Made by a program: the position numbers and the translations under genes
NCBI GenBank assembly: GCA_017517845.1
Contig: JAFWXW010000006.1
Location: 1 to 64,000 of the forward strand
Direction: 5' to 3'
Source: Paludibacteraceae bacterium
Lineage (GTDB): Bacteria > Bacteroidota > Bacteroidia > Bacteroidales > Paludibacteraceae
DNA length: 64,000 bases
Shown: positions 63,979 through 64,000 of the stretch, in pieces
Layout: the number at the start of each line of letters is the position of its first letter
Position numbering within the stretch: position 1 is the first letter of the stretch
Notes under the pieces: model-generated
What the model was told of the DNA's origin: nothing
Databases searched by the model: none
The model's input: only the letters and a program-made list of their open reading frames with translations

Positions 63979-64000
63979 AATGTTAATTAAAAATTTAAAA

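Overview
The window is an AT-rich chromosomal segment of a member of the Bacteroidota, most likely the order Bacteroidales. The evidence is a nearly complete set of type IX secretion (T9SS) genes (porP, porK, porL, porM, porN, porG, porQ), a secreted giant protein ending in a T9SS sorting domain, Bacteroidales-type gene neighbourhoods (porG-uppS-bamA-skp-skp; porQ-cmk-ispH), and promoters of the Bacteroidota form TTTG-N20-TAnnTTTG. The genus cannot be decided from the sequence alone.

Layout. 1-2.0 kb: the 5' end of a tRNA (minus strand), an accessory ATPase plus zinc-ribbon pair behind an operator-rich promoter, and a folded repeat. 2.0-10.3 kb: three secreted proteins, including a 1,866-residue beta-helix protein carrying the T9SS signal. 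10.4-13.4 kb: a MurU-like nucleotidyltransferase coupled to an AmgK-like kinase fused to a RapZ C-terminal domain, plus a coiled-coil periplasmic protein. 13.5-27.0 kb: a TonB-dependent receptor and housekeeping genes (typA, folK, a PhoR-like kinase, dnaG, fmt, punA, lpxK, ilvE, aroQ), with an Mpi-like serine recombinase among them. 27.0-35.4 kb is an accessory stretch: an HTH-Fic gene behind a five-copy promoter array, a secreted esterase, a six-gene operon (DUF2975, small HTH, lipoprotein, permease-ATPase-permease ABC transporter), and an AAA/DUF4143 ATPase behind a second promoter array. 35.4-64 kb: topB, murI, the envelope-biogenesis operon (porG-uppS-bamA-skp-skp), the T9SS core (porP-K-L-M-N), a small metabolic and envelope group, tonB, porQ-cmk-ispH-pfkA-uvrA and rpsA.

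How the genes work together. T9SS, BamA/Skp, TonB and PorQ between them build and energise the outer membrane, and the large secreted protein at 4.7-10.3 kb is a visible T9SS client. The kinase/nucleotidyltransferase pair is proposed to salvage cell-wall amino sugars, which fits with murI and uppS nearby.

The most unusual signals are not genes. (i) Three unrelated accessory genes each sit behind their own array of repeated operator-like motifs overlapping the promoter, and two of the arrays share a related motif with spacing of about three helical turns. (ii) A 62-bp intergenic repeat occurs twice with compensatory changes in its arms. (iii) A palindromic repeat lies in frame inside the AmgK-like coding sequence. 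(iv) A 7-bp tandem repeat (TTAGGAG) supplies or adjoins stop codons. (v) A 23-bp hairpin spans the bamA stop codon.
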